Shown here piece by piece: positions 8,139 through 17,686 of a DNA stretch of 64,000 nt. A program made the position numbers and the translations under genes. Each line of letters begins with the position of its first letter. The stretch's first letter is position 1. The notes under the pieces were generated by a model. The model ran no database searches, had not been told where the DNA came from, and saw nothing but the letters and a program-made list of their open reading frames with translations. Origin of the DNA: Oscillospiraceae bacterium (lineage in GTDB: Bacteria > Bacillota > Clostridia > Oscillospirales > Ruminococcaceae); assembly GCA_031280965.1 (NCBI GenBank), contig JAITFZ010000014.1, forward strand, positions 124,001-188,000, given 5' to 3'.

Positions 8139-9074
8139 ATGAGAACAGCCATAATCGACAGGAGCCTCTGCGGCGTAACTTTCAAGGAGGTTATCGGCAA
8201 AACCGATGTTTACATGTACGCGCAATCGCTGATTGAAGCGGGAGCGGATTATATCGAGATTGACCTTCAGGCGCTCGTGCGGCTCCCTGAACCGTCCGGT
8301 GCGGAGAACTACATATTCCGCTTGGAAAACGCCGATGAATACAGAATCGCGAACGCTCTGCCGTTTTCATACGCGCTGTTGCCGCTCAGGCTCTCGCATT
8401 TAATCGACAGACTTCAGGTTCCTGTGATTCTCGAAATAAAAACAGGCGATGCCGACATATTAGCTCTGCTCAAGGTTGTTTCCGAGAGCATTGACCTCAC
8501 GAATGTCGCACTGCTTAGGCTAATCGGCGATTTTAGAAAATCACCGGAAGAATTCAAGACGATTTTGAATAAACTTAAAATGTTATACGCCGTGCCGCTC
8601 GATATATGCCCGCTCAACACAACGCTCGGTGCGCTTACGGCGGCAATCGCAGCGCATGAAGCCGGAGCTGACTCGGTTACGTTCAGCTTCGGAAACAACA
8701 GCAACTTCACATCATTTGAAGAATTTCTGATTTCAATGGCGACTGTTCATAAAAACATCATCAGCAGAAGTTACATATCGGGAATCTGCAAAGCGGCGGT
8801 TATATCCTCGTTCATCGGCGATATAGAAACGCAGAATCTTAAAATGCTGATGAAGCGTTATCGGCTTTCGCCGCAGAGGGTGGAAGTCGCCGACGGCTCG
8901 CCTATTGGATTTAATCCGTGGCGCGGAATTAAACACCGACGCAAGTCATTTATGGAGCGAAGGCTTATCGGCATGGAGGTTGAGGGCGAACTTTCGGAGG
9001 AAATTATTGATAAGCTGAAGAAGTGCGGGATTGAATTTTATTCGGGCGGCAAGAAAGATGATTGTCTTAATTAA
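8139..9074 (+). CDS. Degenerate HMGL / homocitrate-synthase-like TIM-barrel protein
   Basis: The 311-residue protein recalls the homocitrate/isopropylmalate synthase (DRE-TIM metallolyase) barrel: IIDRSLCGV at the start, LIEAGADYIEID, and PLNTTLGALTAAIAAHEAGAD in the position of the metal-binding H-x-H-N-x-x-G segment. The Arg-Asp of the usual TLRDGEQ motif and the metal-binding histidines (here ICPLNTT) are missing, so it is probably not an active condensing enzyme. It is followed 30 bases later by an AraD-like gene and likely shares its transcript. Family assignment rests on pattern only; the role is unknown. Confidence 0.55.
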   Translation: MRTAIIDRSLCGVTFKEVIGKTDVYMYAQSLIEAGADYIEIDLQALVRLPEPSGAENYIFRLENADEYRIANALPFSYALLPLRLSHLIDRLQVPVILEIKTGDADILALLKVVSESIDLTNVALLRLIGDFRKSPEEFKTILNKLKMLYAVPLDICPLNTTLGALTAAIAAHEAGADSVTFSFGNNSNFTSFEEFLISMATVHKNIISRSYISGICKAAVISSFIGDIETQNLKMLMKRYRLSPQRVEVADGSPIGFNPWRGIKHRRKSFMERRLIGMEVEGELSEEIIDKLKKCGIEFYSGGKKDDCLN

Positions 9075-9104
9075 ATATACAATTACAACTCAGGAGGTAA
9101 TAAC

Positions 9105-9809
9105 ATGCTTGAACAATTAAAAGAACGGGTATGTAAAGCAAACAAGCTGTTGCCGCGAAATAACCTCAGCCTTTTTTCGTGGGGCAGCGTTTCGGGCATC
9201 GACCGCGAACAGGGCTTGATGGTGATAAAACCGGCAGGTGCGTCTTTTGAAAAGTTAGTGCCGAAATCTATGTCCGTGGTGGATATGAGCGGAAAATTAG
9301 TTGAAGGCTCTCCGCCCTCGGTGGACACGCTAATCCATTTGGAACTGTACCGCTCCTTTCCTACAATCGGCGGTGTGACGCATACCCACTCAAAGTGGGC
9401 TACAATTATGTCGCAAATCGGGCTTGACATTCCGGTGTACGGTGCGGTACACGCCGAGTATTTTTACGGCGACATACCCTGCACAAAGCCGCTCACCAAC
9501 GACCAAATCCATAAAGACTACGCCCGCGAAACCGGACTTGCCGTAGTGCGCGCGCTGTATGAAAAGAAACTCACGCCGGAGCGCGTAGGCGCGTGTCTTG
9601 TGGCATCGCACGGGCCGTTCACGTGGGGAGCCACCGAACTCGTAGCGGTGCAGAACGCAATTGTGCTTGAGGAAGTATCGATGTCGGCGTGGCATACGAT
9701 GCAGATGCCTATTAAAATCGGTAAAATCCCTCAAACAATGCTTGATGAACATTTCTTCACCCGTAACAGCAAGCAACAGCCATCGGGTCAGATTCCGAAT
9801 GTTGTTTGA
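9105..9809 (+). CDS. L-ribulose-5-phosphate 4-epimerase-like class II aldolase family protein
   Basis: The 234-residue protein aligns end to end with AraD (MLEQLKERVCKANKLLP, GSVSGIDREQG, FPTIGGVTHTHS, FYGDIPCT, SHGPFTWG). Zinc-binding histidines are kept at 93, 95 and 169, as is Asp74. Two residues reported as catalytic in E. coli AraD differ: Asp120 is Glu118 (HAEYFYG) and the C-terminal Tyr of AYYGQ is lost (QQPSGQ). It may therefore act as a different sugar-phosphate aldolase/epimerase. No araA or araB gene is nearby. Start follows CAGGAGGTAATAAC. Confidence 0.8.
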   Translation: MLEQLKERVCKANKLLPRNNLSLFSWGSVSGIDREQGLMVIKPAGASFEKLVPKSMSVVDMSGKLVEGSPPSVDTLIHLELYRSFPTIGGVTHTHSKWATIMSQIGLDIPVYGAVHAEYFYGDIPCTKPLTNDQIHKDYARETGLAVVRALYEKKLTPERVGACLVASHGPFTWGATELVAVQNAIVLEEVSMSAWHTMQMPIKIGKIPQTMLDEHFFTRNSKQQPSGQIPNVV

Positions 9810-9844
9810 TATATAACAGTACGTCCGGCGTATAAGGGCGTTTT

Positions 9845-9895
9845 CTGTTAAACCACATTGACAATTTAATGTCAATGCGTTAGGTTGTTTAACAG
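9845..9895 (+). promoter_or_regulatory. Nested inverted repeats and promoter before the hydrogenase-chemoreceptor gene
   Basis: An outer perfect 9-bp repeat (CTGTTAAAC 9845-9853 with GTTTAACAG 9887-9895) encloses an inner 7-bp repeat (ATTGACA 9857-9863 with TGTCAAT 9870-9876). The inner left arm contains TTGACA (9858-9863); 17 bases later TAGGTT (9881-9886) is a weak -10. The arrangement could be an operator over the promoter, or a palindromic repeat. Confidence 0.4.
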
Positions 9896-9939
9896 CATTA
9901 TCTTTAAATATAAAACAAACCTTGAAAGGAATATCAATA

Positions 9940-11859
9940 ATGATTACCTACTTCGACGAAAAATGCGTAGGGTGCAACGCATGTATCAGAGTTTGCCCCG
10001 TAAACGACGCCAACATCAACAAGGTCAGGGAAGACGGTTCAATCGGCATAGACGTAAACCATAAGATGTGCATAAAGTGCGGCGAATGTATAAAAGCGTG
10101 TGACCACGATGCGCGTGATTTTGATGACGATACCGAGGCTTTTATGCGCGACGTAGGAAACGGCGGTGTTGCGGTTATTGTCGCGCCCGCAGTTAAGATT
10201 GCCTACGACGGCTACTGGCGCCACATTCTTCAATGGCTCAGGGAAAAAGGCGCAAAGCATATTTATGACGTCAGTTTTGGCGCCGATATATGCACCTGGG
10301 CGCATTTGGTTTATGTTAAGAAGAATCCGGGAAAAAAGATTATTTCGCAGCCTTGCGCCGCGATTGTGAATTATGTGCAGAGATATGCACATCAGCTCAT
10401 ACCTTACATGTCTCCGGTTCACAGCCCGATGATGTGTACTGCTGTTTACGTGAAGAAAAGGCTCGGCAACGTGAAAATCGCCGTGCTTTCCCCCTGCATA
10501 GCCAAGAAAGACGAGTATGAGCAGACAAAGCTTGCGGATTATAACGTCACATTCGCAAAGCTTGCCGATTACATAAGGAACAACAACATCGTTATTCCGA
10601 AAAGCGGCTACAGCAAGTTCGAGTTCGATGTTCTTCAGGGTATGGCGGGCGCGTTCTATCCGCGTCCGGCGGGCTTGAAGGATAACCTCAAGCTTTTTGC
10701 TCCTAAGCTTAGCGTGATTAACGCCGAGGGGCCTCCCGGCGTGTACCGTACTCTTGACAGCTACGCGAACGAGAACCCGCAGAATTTACCTGTCGTATTC
10801 GACGTTTTGTCATGCGCTCACGGTTGTCTTGTCGGGCCCGGCGTGGGTCAGCGTTACAGCATTTTTAAGATGGATAACATCATGCACAGCGTTGAAAAGC
10901 ATGTGATTAAACGCAAAAAGCGTCAAACAATCGCCGGAAAGGACAATCTTTTCATGAAGTTCAGCCGCACACTGAAGCTTAGCGACTTCTGCCGCGGATA
11001 TGAAGCGATTCCTTACGAGCTGATTGCTCCAAATATAAGCCAGATTGACGATATATTCCGCAGTATGGGCAAAACTACTAAAGCGGAGCGCGAATTTAAC
11101 TGTAAAGCCTGCGGATTTGACAGTTGTACGGAATTAGCGGGCGCAATTTTTAAGGGGCTCAGTATTCCCGAAAGCTGTCTGAAGTACACCGCCTATATTG
11201 CTAAGAAGCAATCCGCGAAAATTAACGAGCTTCTCGCTGATTTTATTGACATTGCGAATGAGCTGCGAGTCGTTGTCAATGACCTCAACTTTGACGTATC
11301 AAAGGTTAAGGAAGAAGCTAAGGCAATTGACGAAACAGGTAAGATTTGCTCGGACGACATGTCCGACACGGCTTCAAAATTAGGTAAGCTTGAGGAGCTT
11401 TCGGTTGATATTAACCGCGCTATGGAAATGATTAATGAAAACGTTAAAAGTTATAACGACATGACCTCCAACGTTAACAATATAGCACGGCAAATTAACA
11501 TTCTTTCGATTAACGCCAGTGTTGAAGCGGCTCGTGCGGGTGAGATGGGTAAAGGTTTTGCGGTTGTTGCCGAGGAGGTAAGAAGCCTTGCCGGCAACTC
11601 GGCTGAATCCGTAAAAGAAGCCGACAACTGTAACAAGCAAATAAGCGGTTCAATGGAGAATGTCTCGAATATCATCGTAACAATAAAATCTACGGTTGAT
11701 GAGCTTTTATCATCGGTTGAGAAGATGAAGCGCGATATTGGCGATATACTCACTGACGGAAAGAACATCAACACCTGCATGACAGATATTGAACAGATAA
11801 CAAATAAAATATCCGAACTTGTTGAAAAGACCAATCACATTAACGAAAACAAGGAATAG
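9940..11859 (+). CDS. Ferredoxin / [FeFe]-hydrogenase-like / chemoreceptor signalling fusion
   Basis: The protein (639 residues from ATG 9940) begins with two [4Fe-4S] motifs ([12 protein letters not shown] near residue 9 and [11 protein letters not shown] near 44). An Fe-hydrogenase large-subunit domain follows, with the three H-cluster loops as [10 protein letters not shown] (about 138), [11 protein letters not shown] (about 185) and [12 protein letters not shown] (about 297). Next comes a [10 protein letters not shown] Fe-S motif (about 392-412), then a soluble helical methyl-accepting domain with [15 protein letters not shown] and [13 protein letters not shown]. All four H-cluster cysteines have counterparts, but the proton-relay cysteine of loop 1 is Pro. 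There is no membrane segment. It fits a cytoplasmic H2 or redox sensor feeding the chemotaxis pathway (inference). ATG 9940 is preferred over TTG 9922, since AAAGGA lies between them. Confidence 0.88.
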   Translation: MITYFDEKCVGCNACIRVCPVNDANINKVREDGSIGIDVNHKMCIKCGECIKACDHDARDFDDDTEAFMRDVGNGGVAVIVAPAVKIAYDGYWRHILQWLREKGAKHIYDVSFGADICTWAHLVYVKKNPGKKIISQPCAAIVNYVQRYAHQLIPYMSPVHSPMMCTAVYVKKRLGNVKIAVLSPCIAKKDEYEQTKLADYNVTFAKLADYIRNNNIVIPKSGYSKFEFDVLQGMAGAFYPRPAGLKDNLKLFAPKLSVINAEGPPGVYRTLDSYANENPQNLPVVFDVLSCAHGCLVGPGVGQRYSIFKMDNIMHSVEKHVIKRKKRQTIAGKDNLFMKFSRTLKLSDFCRGYEAIPYELIAPNISQIDDIFRSMGKTTKAEREFNCKACGFDSCTELAGAIFKGLSIPESCLKYTAYIAKKQSAKINELLADFIDIANELRVVVNDLNFDVSKVKEEAKAIDETGKICSDDMSDTASKLGKLEELSVDINRAMEMINENVKSYNDMTSNVNNIARQINILSINASVEAARAGEMGKGFAVVAEEVRSLAGNSAESVKEADNCNKQISGSMENVSNIIVTIKSTVDELLSSVEKMKRDIGDILTDGKNINTCMTDIEQITNKISELVEKTNHINENKE

Positions 11860-11873
11860 GCAGAAACGAAACG

Positions 11874-11899
11874 CGGCGGCGGTAAGAAAACCGCCGCCG
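11874..11899 (+). terminator. Hairpin after the hydrogenase-chemoreceptor gene
   Basis: Perfect 10-bp GC-rich stem CGGCGGCGGT/ACCGCCGCCG with loop AAGAAA, followed by TTATCTATT. Probable terminator with a poor U-tract. Confidence 0.6.
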
Positions 11900-11906
11900 T
11901 TATCTA

Positions 11907-11935
11907 TTGACAATTGCCGGTATTTAATTTAAAAT
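11907..11935 (+). promoter_or_regulatory. Promoter of a predicted leaderless J-domain mRNA
   Basis: TTGACA (11907-11912), 17 bases, TAAAAT (11930-11935). The ATG of the next gene begins 7 bases after the -10 box, where transcription should start, and no Shine-Dalgarno sequence is present. Confidence 0.6.
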
Positions 11936-11941
11936 AAGAAT

Positions 11942-13069
11942 ATGAACCACTATGATTTTTTCGGAATTAACCGTGACGCCACAGATGATGAAATAAAAAA
12001 CGCCTACAAACGTATGGCGAAGAAGTATCACCCTGATGTTTCCGAGGGTTGTGCGGGTATTGCTCACGAAAAGATGCAGAGAATCAACGAGATTTACGGG
12101 ATTCTCAGCGACAACGCTTTGCGCGAGGAGTATGATTACTGCTTATGGGCAGAAGAAAGGGAGTATGCAAAGGCAAATTATGCCCATGAGTTCAGGGATT
12201 TTGTGCCGCAGGGTACGCGGACAAACCCCGGAAGCACCCAAACAGCATGGCAGAAGTTCTACGGAAAAGAAACCAAGCTGGGCAATTTCTTCAGAAAAGG
12301 CGGCTCCGGTAAAATGAAATCAAAAAAAGCCGCTAAAATTATGGCGGTTGTTTGGACACTGAGAATTATAATTCCGACGATTCTGCTTATTATTGTTTTT
12401 GGAATCGTATTAAGCGCGCCCTTTATGGCAGATTGGTTAGACAACAACGTTTACAGGGGAAGCCCCGCCAGAATAACAGGGGCGTATATCGACAGTATAA
12501 AGGAGCATAATTTTGAACGCTCCGAACGGCTTGTTACCGGCAGCGGAATGTCTAATATGACGCGTGAAATTATGAGTACATACAGATTTGAAGCGGACGG
12601 CATACCATACGGCGAATTTTGGTTTGAAAACGCGATGAATAATCTCGCTTTTATAATCATAAGAACCGAGCGCGCCGGGTTTGGTAACGCGAATATGATT
12701 ATAAAAATTACAAACCTGAATATTGAAAATATTTTTACGCTGACAGAACTTGCTATTAAAAATGATATAAACAGCGGCACGCCCAAACCGATACTCCGAA
12801 GAGCTGTTGAAGAGCAGGATTTATCGCTTATAACGGAGGTTTACGGGATATATTATAATGAAATGGCGGCTATACATAAAGAATACTTAACAGCGGAAAT
12901 AAAGCTTGGTTTTTTCAGGGGCGGCAGCATGTGGCAAATAAGCGGGGCAGATGATACAGGGCTCTTGAAAAATGTTATTCTCGGAGGCTTCGGAGAGGCT
13001 TCGCGGGTGGGTTTTAAAGAATATACGCAAATAGATTGGTATAGAGAATTGGGGATTGAAAGGGAATAG
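11942..13069 (+). CDS. J-domain (DnaJ-like) membrane-anchored protein
   Basis: Residues 3-65 form a J domain (YDFFGINRDATDDEIKNAY, then the KKYHPDVS segment with the Hsp70-stimulating His-Pro-Asp). A basic linker, one membrane segment (about 135-157, IIIPTILLIIVFGIVLS) and an extracytoplasmic region of about 220 residues without recognised domain follow. The Gly/Phe and zinc regions of true DnaJ are absent. It would recruit DnaK to the inner face of the membrane. The J domain begins right at the ATG, so no upstream start is missing; the mRNA is predicted leaderless. Confidence 0.88.
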   Translation: MNHYDFFGINRDATDDEIKNAYKRMAKKYHPDVSEGCAGIAHEKMQRINEIYGILSDNALREEYDYCLWAEEREYAKANYAHEFRDFVPQGTRTNPGSTQTAWQKFYGKETKLGNFFRKGGSGKMKSKKAAKIMAVVWTLRIIIPTILLIIVFGIVLSAPFMADWLDNNVYRGSPARITGAYIDSIKEHNFERSERLVTGSGMSNMTREIMSTYRFEADGIPYGEFWFENAMNNLAFIIIRTERAGFGNANMIIKITNLNIENIFTLTELAIKNDINSGTPKPILRRAVEEQDLSLITEVYGIYYNEMAAIHKEYLTAEIKLGFFRGGSMWQISGADDTGLLKNVILGGFGEASRVGFKEYTQIDWYRELGIERE

Positions 13070-13104
13070 GGAATAAGGTTACGGTTCTTTGCGAAAATCA
13101 GCGT

Positions 13105-13596
13105 TCACCCGACATAAGAATTAATAATCCCGCTGACTCTTGCGTTATTTTCGGTTACGAAAAAGAACAACCAGTTTGAATTTGTCCGAACCTCTGCGCT
13201 GTCAAGCTTATACATCTCATCGGGCGCGTAATCGCGGAAGTCATCCCGCCTGCTTTCCAAGCGGCTTTGAACCGCAGGTTTTGCATCGGCGGCTTGTCTG
13301 GCTGTATCAAATTTAATAATCAAAAGTTCATCGGGAAACGCGCCGGAAGCACAGATATAGTACGAAAGTTCCCGGATTCCCTCAAGAGTCAAACCGCTGA
13401 AGAAAAATTCTAAGTCTTCAGCACCTTTTTGCACAGACGATGGAATTTCAATCTCTGTGAAAATCTCCTGTGCTATGGTTTCCGTTGAGATGTTATCAAG
13501 AATCGTAGCCGCCGTGCCGGAATCCGAGCCGTTGCCATTACAGCCTGCAATCAAAATTACGGCGAGCGCCGATACTATTAATAATGTTCTTTTCAT
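13105..13596 (-). CDS. DUF4358-family lipoprotein
   Basis: The 163-residue protein has a lipoprotein signal peptide (MKRTLLIVSALAVILIAGC, lipobox I-A-G-C) and a single domain resembling DUF4358: LEFFFSGL, YICASGAFPDELLIIKF, then ARQAADAKPAVQSRLESRR and DDFRDYAPDEMYKLDSAEV. The function of that family is unknown. It sits 24 bases downstream of the transglutaminase-dockerin gene in the same direction, so both are probably exported and coexpressed. Start is supported by AGAAAGGACAAAA. Confidence 0.8.
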   Translation of the reverse strand: MKRTLLIVSALAVILIAGCNGNGSDSGTAATILDNISTETIAQEIFTEIEIPSSVQKGAEDLEFFFSGLTLEGIRELSYYICASGAFPDELLIIKFDTARQAADAKPAVQSRLESRRDDFRDYAPDEMYKLDSAEVRTNSNWLFFFVTENNARVSGIINSYVG

Positions 13597-13620
13597 TTTT
13601 GTCCTTTCTGTTGTTTAATT

Positions 13621-15159
13621 TTATAGTAATCCTACCAACATTTTCAATATGATTAGCGCGTCGGTTGAATCAATGTAGCCGTCGCCGTTCAGGTCATATC
13701 TTGCGCGCTGTTGCGGCGTCAGTATTATAAGCCCGACTTCATACTTTAAAATTATCAATGCGTCCTCGTCGGTAAGCGGTTCTTCAACGAAAGACGAAGG
13801 AACGCTTATTTCAAAGAAATTGTCAGCGGTTGCCGCATGTGTTTTTATTGTGTAGGTAATCGTTTCTCCTCTCATCGTCAGCCCGTGGATGAAGCGGTTC
13901 CCCGAACCGCCGAGGTTTGCGGGTGTGTGGATGGTTTCAACCGCTCCCGTTGCCGGGTCATAGGAGCGAATTTCTCTTGCGGTGTTGAAGTAGATTATAT
14001 TGTTATAAGCCGCAATGCTGACAAAAGAAGCGAGAACCCATCTGTTTTCCGAGCCGTCAAGAAACCAAATCGCCTCAAAACTATGAAGGGTTGATATTGC
14101 CCCTGTGTTAATATTATACCTTCTTATGCTGTTGTTATTTGTGCCGCGTGAGGGCGTTGAGGAGTGAATCCAGTACAAAAAATCGCCGAGTTTTATAACA
14201 GCTGTTTCAACATCGCGGAAGAAAGCGTTGTCATATGCAGATGAATTCGCCCTGATTCCGGCGGGTAAAGTCCAGTCGGCGTGAGTTTGATTACCGATAA
14301 GCGCCGCATCCGAAAGAAGAAAGAATGTATGGCTGACCCTGCCGTGTAAATCAAACTGATTGTTTATAAGCGGGTCGTTAAACGTTACATCAACATGATA
14401 CCACGCTCCGTCAATTTTAACAACATTCCATGCATGCGGTACGTTGCGCGCCGTTCCGGTAATAATTCTGTTTTCCACGCCGACACGATTAAGCAGATAC
14501 ATATACGCTTTAGAATAACCGTCGCACACGGCTGTTCCGTTAACCAGCGCACCATAAGCTGTATGGGAAGAATGTCTTAAAACTTTTCCGGTATTTAAAA
14601 AATGGTTAAGACTATCGGAATCATAAACAGTATTCAAAACAAGATAATCGTGCAGGGCAAGCGCTTTTTCAAACTCGGTGTCTGCATTTTTTGCGTAATC
14701 TAACGCCTCGGCGACCGCGTTATCGAACCTGCGCTTTGCGGCACGGTATTCGTTGCTTGTCATAAAGTAATTGAGAGAAATCCTAAAATTCAAGAAAACT
14801 ATAGTGTTGGTGTTTGTGTTGATGCTTGCGCTGAAAGATGCGCTGACAGCCGATTCGACATAGAAAAACTGCGGGTTGTTTTGTATTATATCAAGAGTCA
14901 TTATGTTTATTTCGTCAATGAGCGCATCGCTGTCATTATTTATTATCCGCGCAATCCATGCATTGTTTTCGAGTATATAGTGCGAGATATTAATTTCCTG
15001 CACGAAATTTTCTATATTGGCTGCTATGTACTCTTCAAGCGTCATCTTTGACGGGTCAAGAGTGTCGGACGCACCGGAAATAATCGGGCTTGCCCACGTG
15101 ATGCTTATAATCATCACAAAGGTCAAAAATAAACTTATCGGCTTTTTAATGGTTTTCAT
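13621..15159 (-). CDS. Exported transglutaminase-like protein with C-terminal dockerin-like repeat
   Basis: The 512-residue protein has a signal peptide (residues 1-30) and a helical region. A transglutaminase-like domain has the Cys-His-Asp triad visible as NGTAVCDGYSKAY, VPHAWNVVKIDG and YHVDVTFND (about 210-265). A middle segment of about 170 residues looks like repeated beta strands (YRYN/SYDPATG motifs). The last about 55 residues resemble a type I dockerin; only the second calcium loop is canonical (DLNGDGYIDSTDALIIL), the first having lost its loop. Transglutaminase-like folds can be proteases or crosslinkers. The dockerin suggests attachment to a cohesin-bearing surface scaffold (inference). 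Confidence 0.85.
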   Translation of the reverse strand: MKTIKKPISLFLTFVMIISITWASPIISGASDTLDPSKMTLEEYIAANIENFVQEINISHYILENNAWIARIINNDSDALIDEINIMTLDIIQNNPQFFYVESAVSASFSASINTNTNTIVFLNFRISLNYFMTSNEYRAAKRRFDNAVAEALDYAKNADTEFEKALALHDYLVLNTVYDSDSLNHFLNTGKVLRHSSHTAYGALVNGTAVCDGYSKAYMYLLNRVGVENRIITGTARNVPHAWNVVKIDGAWYHVDVTFNDPLINNQFDLHGRVSHTFFLLSDAALIGNQTHADWTLPAGIRANSSAYDNAFFRDVETAVIKLGDFLYWIHSSTPSRGTNNNSIRRYNINTGAISTLHSFEAIWFLDGSENRWVLASFVSIAAYNNIIYFNTAREIRSYDPATGAVETIHTPANLGGSGNRFIHGLTMRGETITYTIKTHAATADNFFEISVPSSFVEEPLTDEDALIILKYEVGLIILTPQQRARYDLNGDGYIDSTDALIILKMLVGLL

Positions 15160-15189
15160 ATTTTCACAAAGTCCTTTCTTTTCAAACTT
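15160..15189 (-). repeat. Abbreviated leader repeat before the transglutaminase gene
   Basis: On the minus strand AAGTTTGAA runs directly into AAGAAAGGACTTTGTGAAAATATG: both ends of the leader repeat without the variable middle. The tiny frame GTG-AAA-ATA-TGA overlaps the gene's ATG, as in the full copies. Confidence 0.5.
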
Positions 15190-15228
15190 GTTATTACTCT
15201 TTGAACAGCGGTAAAATCCTTCCTTTTT

Positions 15229-15257
15229 ATGATACCAAAAATATCAAAAAAATGCAA
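15229..15257 (-). promoter_or_regulatory. Promoter of the transglutaminase gene
   Basis: On the minus strand TTGCAT (15252-15257), 17 bases, TATCAT (15229-15234), about 70 bases before the start codon. Confidence 0.55.
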
Positions 15258-15317
15258 TAGCTTTTTAACAATTTTTAAAATATACACGGCGGGTTCGTGC
15301 CTTTTTTCAAAAAACTC

Positions 15318-15346
15318 TTGACAAACTCCAAAATTTATGATAAAAT
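15318..15346 (+). promoter_or_regulatory. Promoter of rplU
   Basis: TTGACA (15318-15323), 17 bases, TAAAAT (15341-15346). Transcription from about 15353 leaves a leader of about 75 bases before rplU, with a GGGGA AAAAAA TCCCC hairpin near 15375-15390. An L21 leader motif is known in Firmicutes; I cannot confirm a match here. Confidence 0.65.
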
Positions 15347-15429
15347 GTCTAAGCCGCATGTTGAAGGCTTTAAAGGGGAAAAAATCCCCGCCTTAATTAC
15401 AGCGAGACTTAAAGTAACGAGGAATTATC

Positions 15430-15738
15430 ATGTACGCAATTATCGAAACCGGCGGTAAACAGTACCGCGTTCAGGAAGGCGATGAGCTTTATATCGAAAA
15501 ACTCGGCGCCGAGGGTGAGGTTGATTTTGAAAACGTAGTGTTAGTCAGCAAAGACGATGAACTGATTGTCGGCACACCTTATGTAAAGGGCGCGAGCGTT
15601 AAAGCCGCCGTAATCAAAGAAGGCAAAGCGAAAAAAATCACCGTGTTCACCTATAAGCCTAAAAAAGGGCAAAAACGCAAACTCGGTCATCGTCAGCCTT
15701 ACAGTAAAATCAAAATTGAAACAATAAGCGTCAGCTAA
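15430..15738 (+). CDS. rplU: 50S ribosomal protein L21
   Basis: The 102-residue protein matches L21 over its full length ([36 protein letters not shown]). It binds 23S rRNA in the large subunit. It is first in the rplU-rpmA-(small gene)-obgE cluster. The gene for the protease Prp, usual between L21 and L27 in Firmicutes, is missing: only 20 bases separate them. Confidence 0.98.
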   Translation: MYAIIETGGKQYRVQEGDELYIEKLGAEGEVDFENVVLVSKDDELIVGTPYVKGASVKAAVIKEGKAKKITVFTYKPKKGQKRKLGHRQPYSKIKIETISVS

Positions 15739-15758
15739 ACAAGAGGGGGGAGAATATA

Positions 15759-16019
15759 ATGGCACATAAAAAAGGTGTAGGTTCAACCAAGAACGGCCGC
15801 GACAGTGAATCCAAACGGCTCGGCGTTAAGCGCGCCGATGGTCAGTTTGTGTTAGCGGGCAATATCCTTGTACGTCAGCGCGGAACAAAAATCCATCCCG
15901 GCAGTAACGTCAGCCGCGGTAAGGATGATACTCTCTTCGCGTTGGTTGACGGGAACGTCAGGTTTGAACGTTACGGAAAAGACCGTAAGCGCGTCAGCGT
16001 TTACGCGGCAGCGGAATAA
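15759..16019 (+). CDS. rpmA: 50S ribosomal protein L27 without N-terminal extension
   Basis: The 86-residue protein begins directly [19 protein letters not shown], the mature L27 end that reaches the peptidyl-transferase centre. In most Firmicutes L27 is made with about nine extra residues (ending in FFA) removed by Prp. Neither the extension nor the prp gene is present here. The start has AAGAGGGGGGAGAATATA before ATG, and no in-frame upstream start precedes it. Confidence 0.98.
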   Translation: MAHKKGVGSTKNGRDSESKRLGVKRADGQFVLAGNILVRQRGTKIHPGSNVSRGKDDTLFALVDGNVRFERYGKDRKRVSVYAAAE

Positions 16020-16030
16020 TCAAAATCGCA

Positions 16031-16060
16031 GTAGGGCGCGATGTCCGCATCGCGCCCTAC
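16031..16060 (+). repeat. Palindromic intergenic repeat (TAGGG family)
   Basis: Perfect 13-bp stem GTAGGGCGCGATG/CATCGCGCCCTAC with loop TCCG. Related palindromes occur at 19026-19050 and 34821-34848, with a half copy near 22038-22052. Confidence 0.7.
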
Positions 16061-16082
16061 AATATATATGGAGGAAAAGAAA

Positions 16083-16358
16083 ATGACGTTAAAATCAAAA
16101 GCTGTTCTCTGGTTCGTGATTTCATTAATTCTGACTATGGGATTTGTAACCCTGCTCACTTTCGCATATATTAATAACTTTTCATTGTGGTTTTCGCTCT
16201 CGCTTTTAGCGGCGGCAATCATAATGATGGTTTCGTGGGTTACCTATTATCTGGTTTTCTCGAAATACAAGGAATCGCTTGACCCGAAAGCCAAGCAGAA
16301 GTATCATAAAAAAGGCAACCGCAAGGAAAGCAGAAAAAGCGTAAATAGAATTAAGTAG
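16083..16358 (+). CDS. Small two-helix membrane protein of unknown function
   Basis: The 91-residue protein has two membrane segments (about residues 8-29 and 33-55) and a strongly basic tail (KAKQKYHKKGNRKESRKS). I do not recognise a family. It sits between rpmA and obgE with 9 bases to obgE, so it is probably cotranscribed with them; the basic tail could contact ribosomes or RNA at the membrane (inference). ATG 16083 is chosen because GGAGGAAAAGAAA precedes it; a start at 16041 would read through the palindrome. Confidence 0.75.
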   Translation: MTLKSKAVLWFVISLILTMGFVTLLTFAYINNFSLWFSLSLLAAAIIMMVSWVTYYLVFSKYKESLDPKAKQKYHKKGNRKESRKSVNRIK

Positions 16359-17642
<1,284 letters not shown>

Positions 17643-17686
17643 AAAGTTGATTATTTGGCAGTCGGACAGTCCTAAAAGGATATAAA

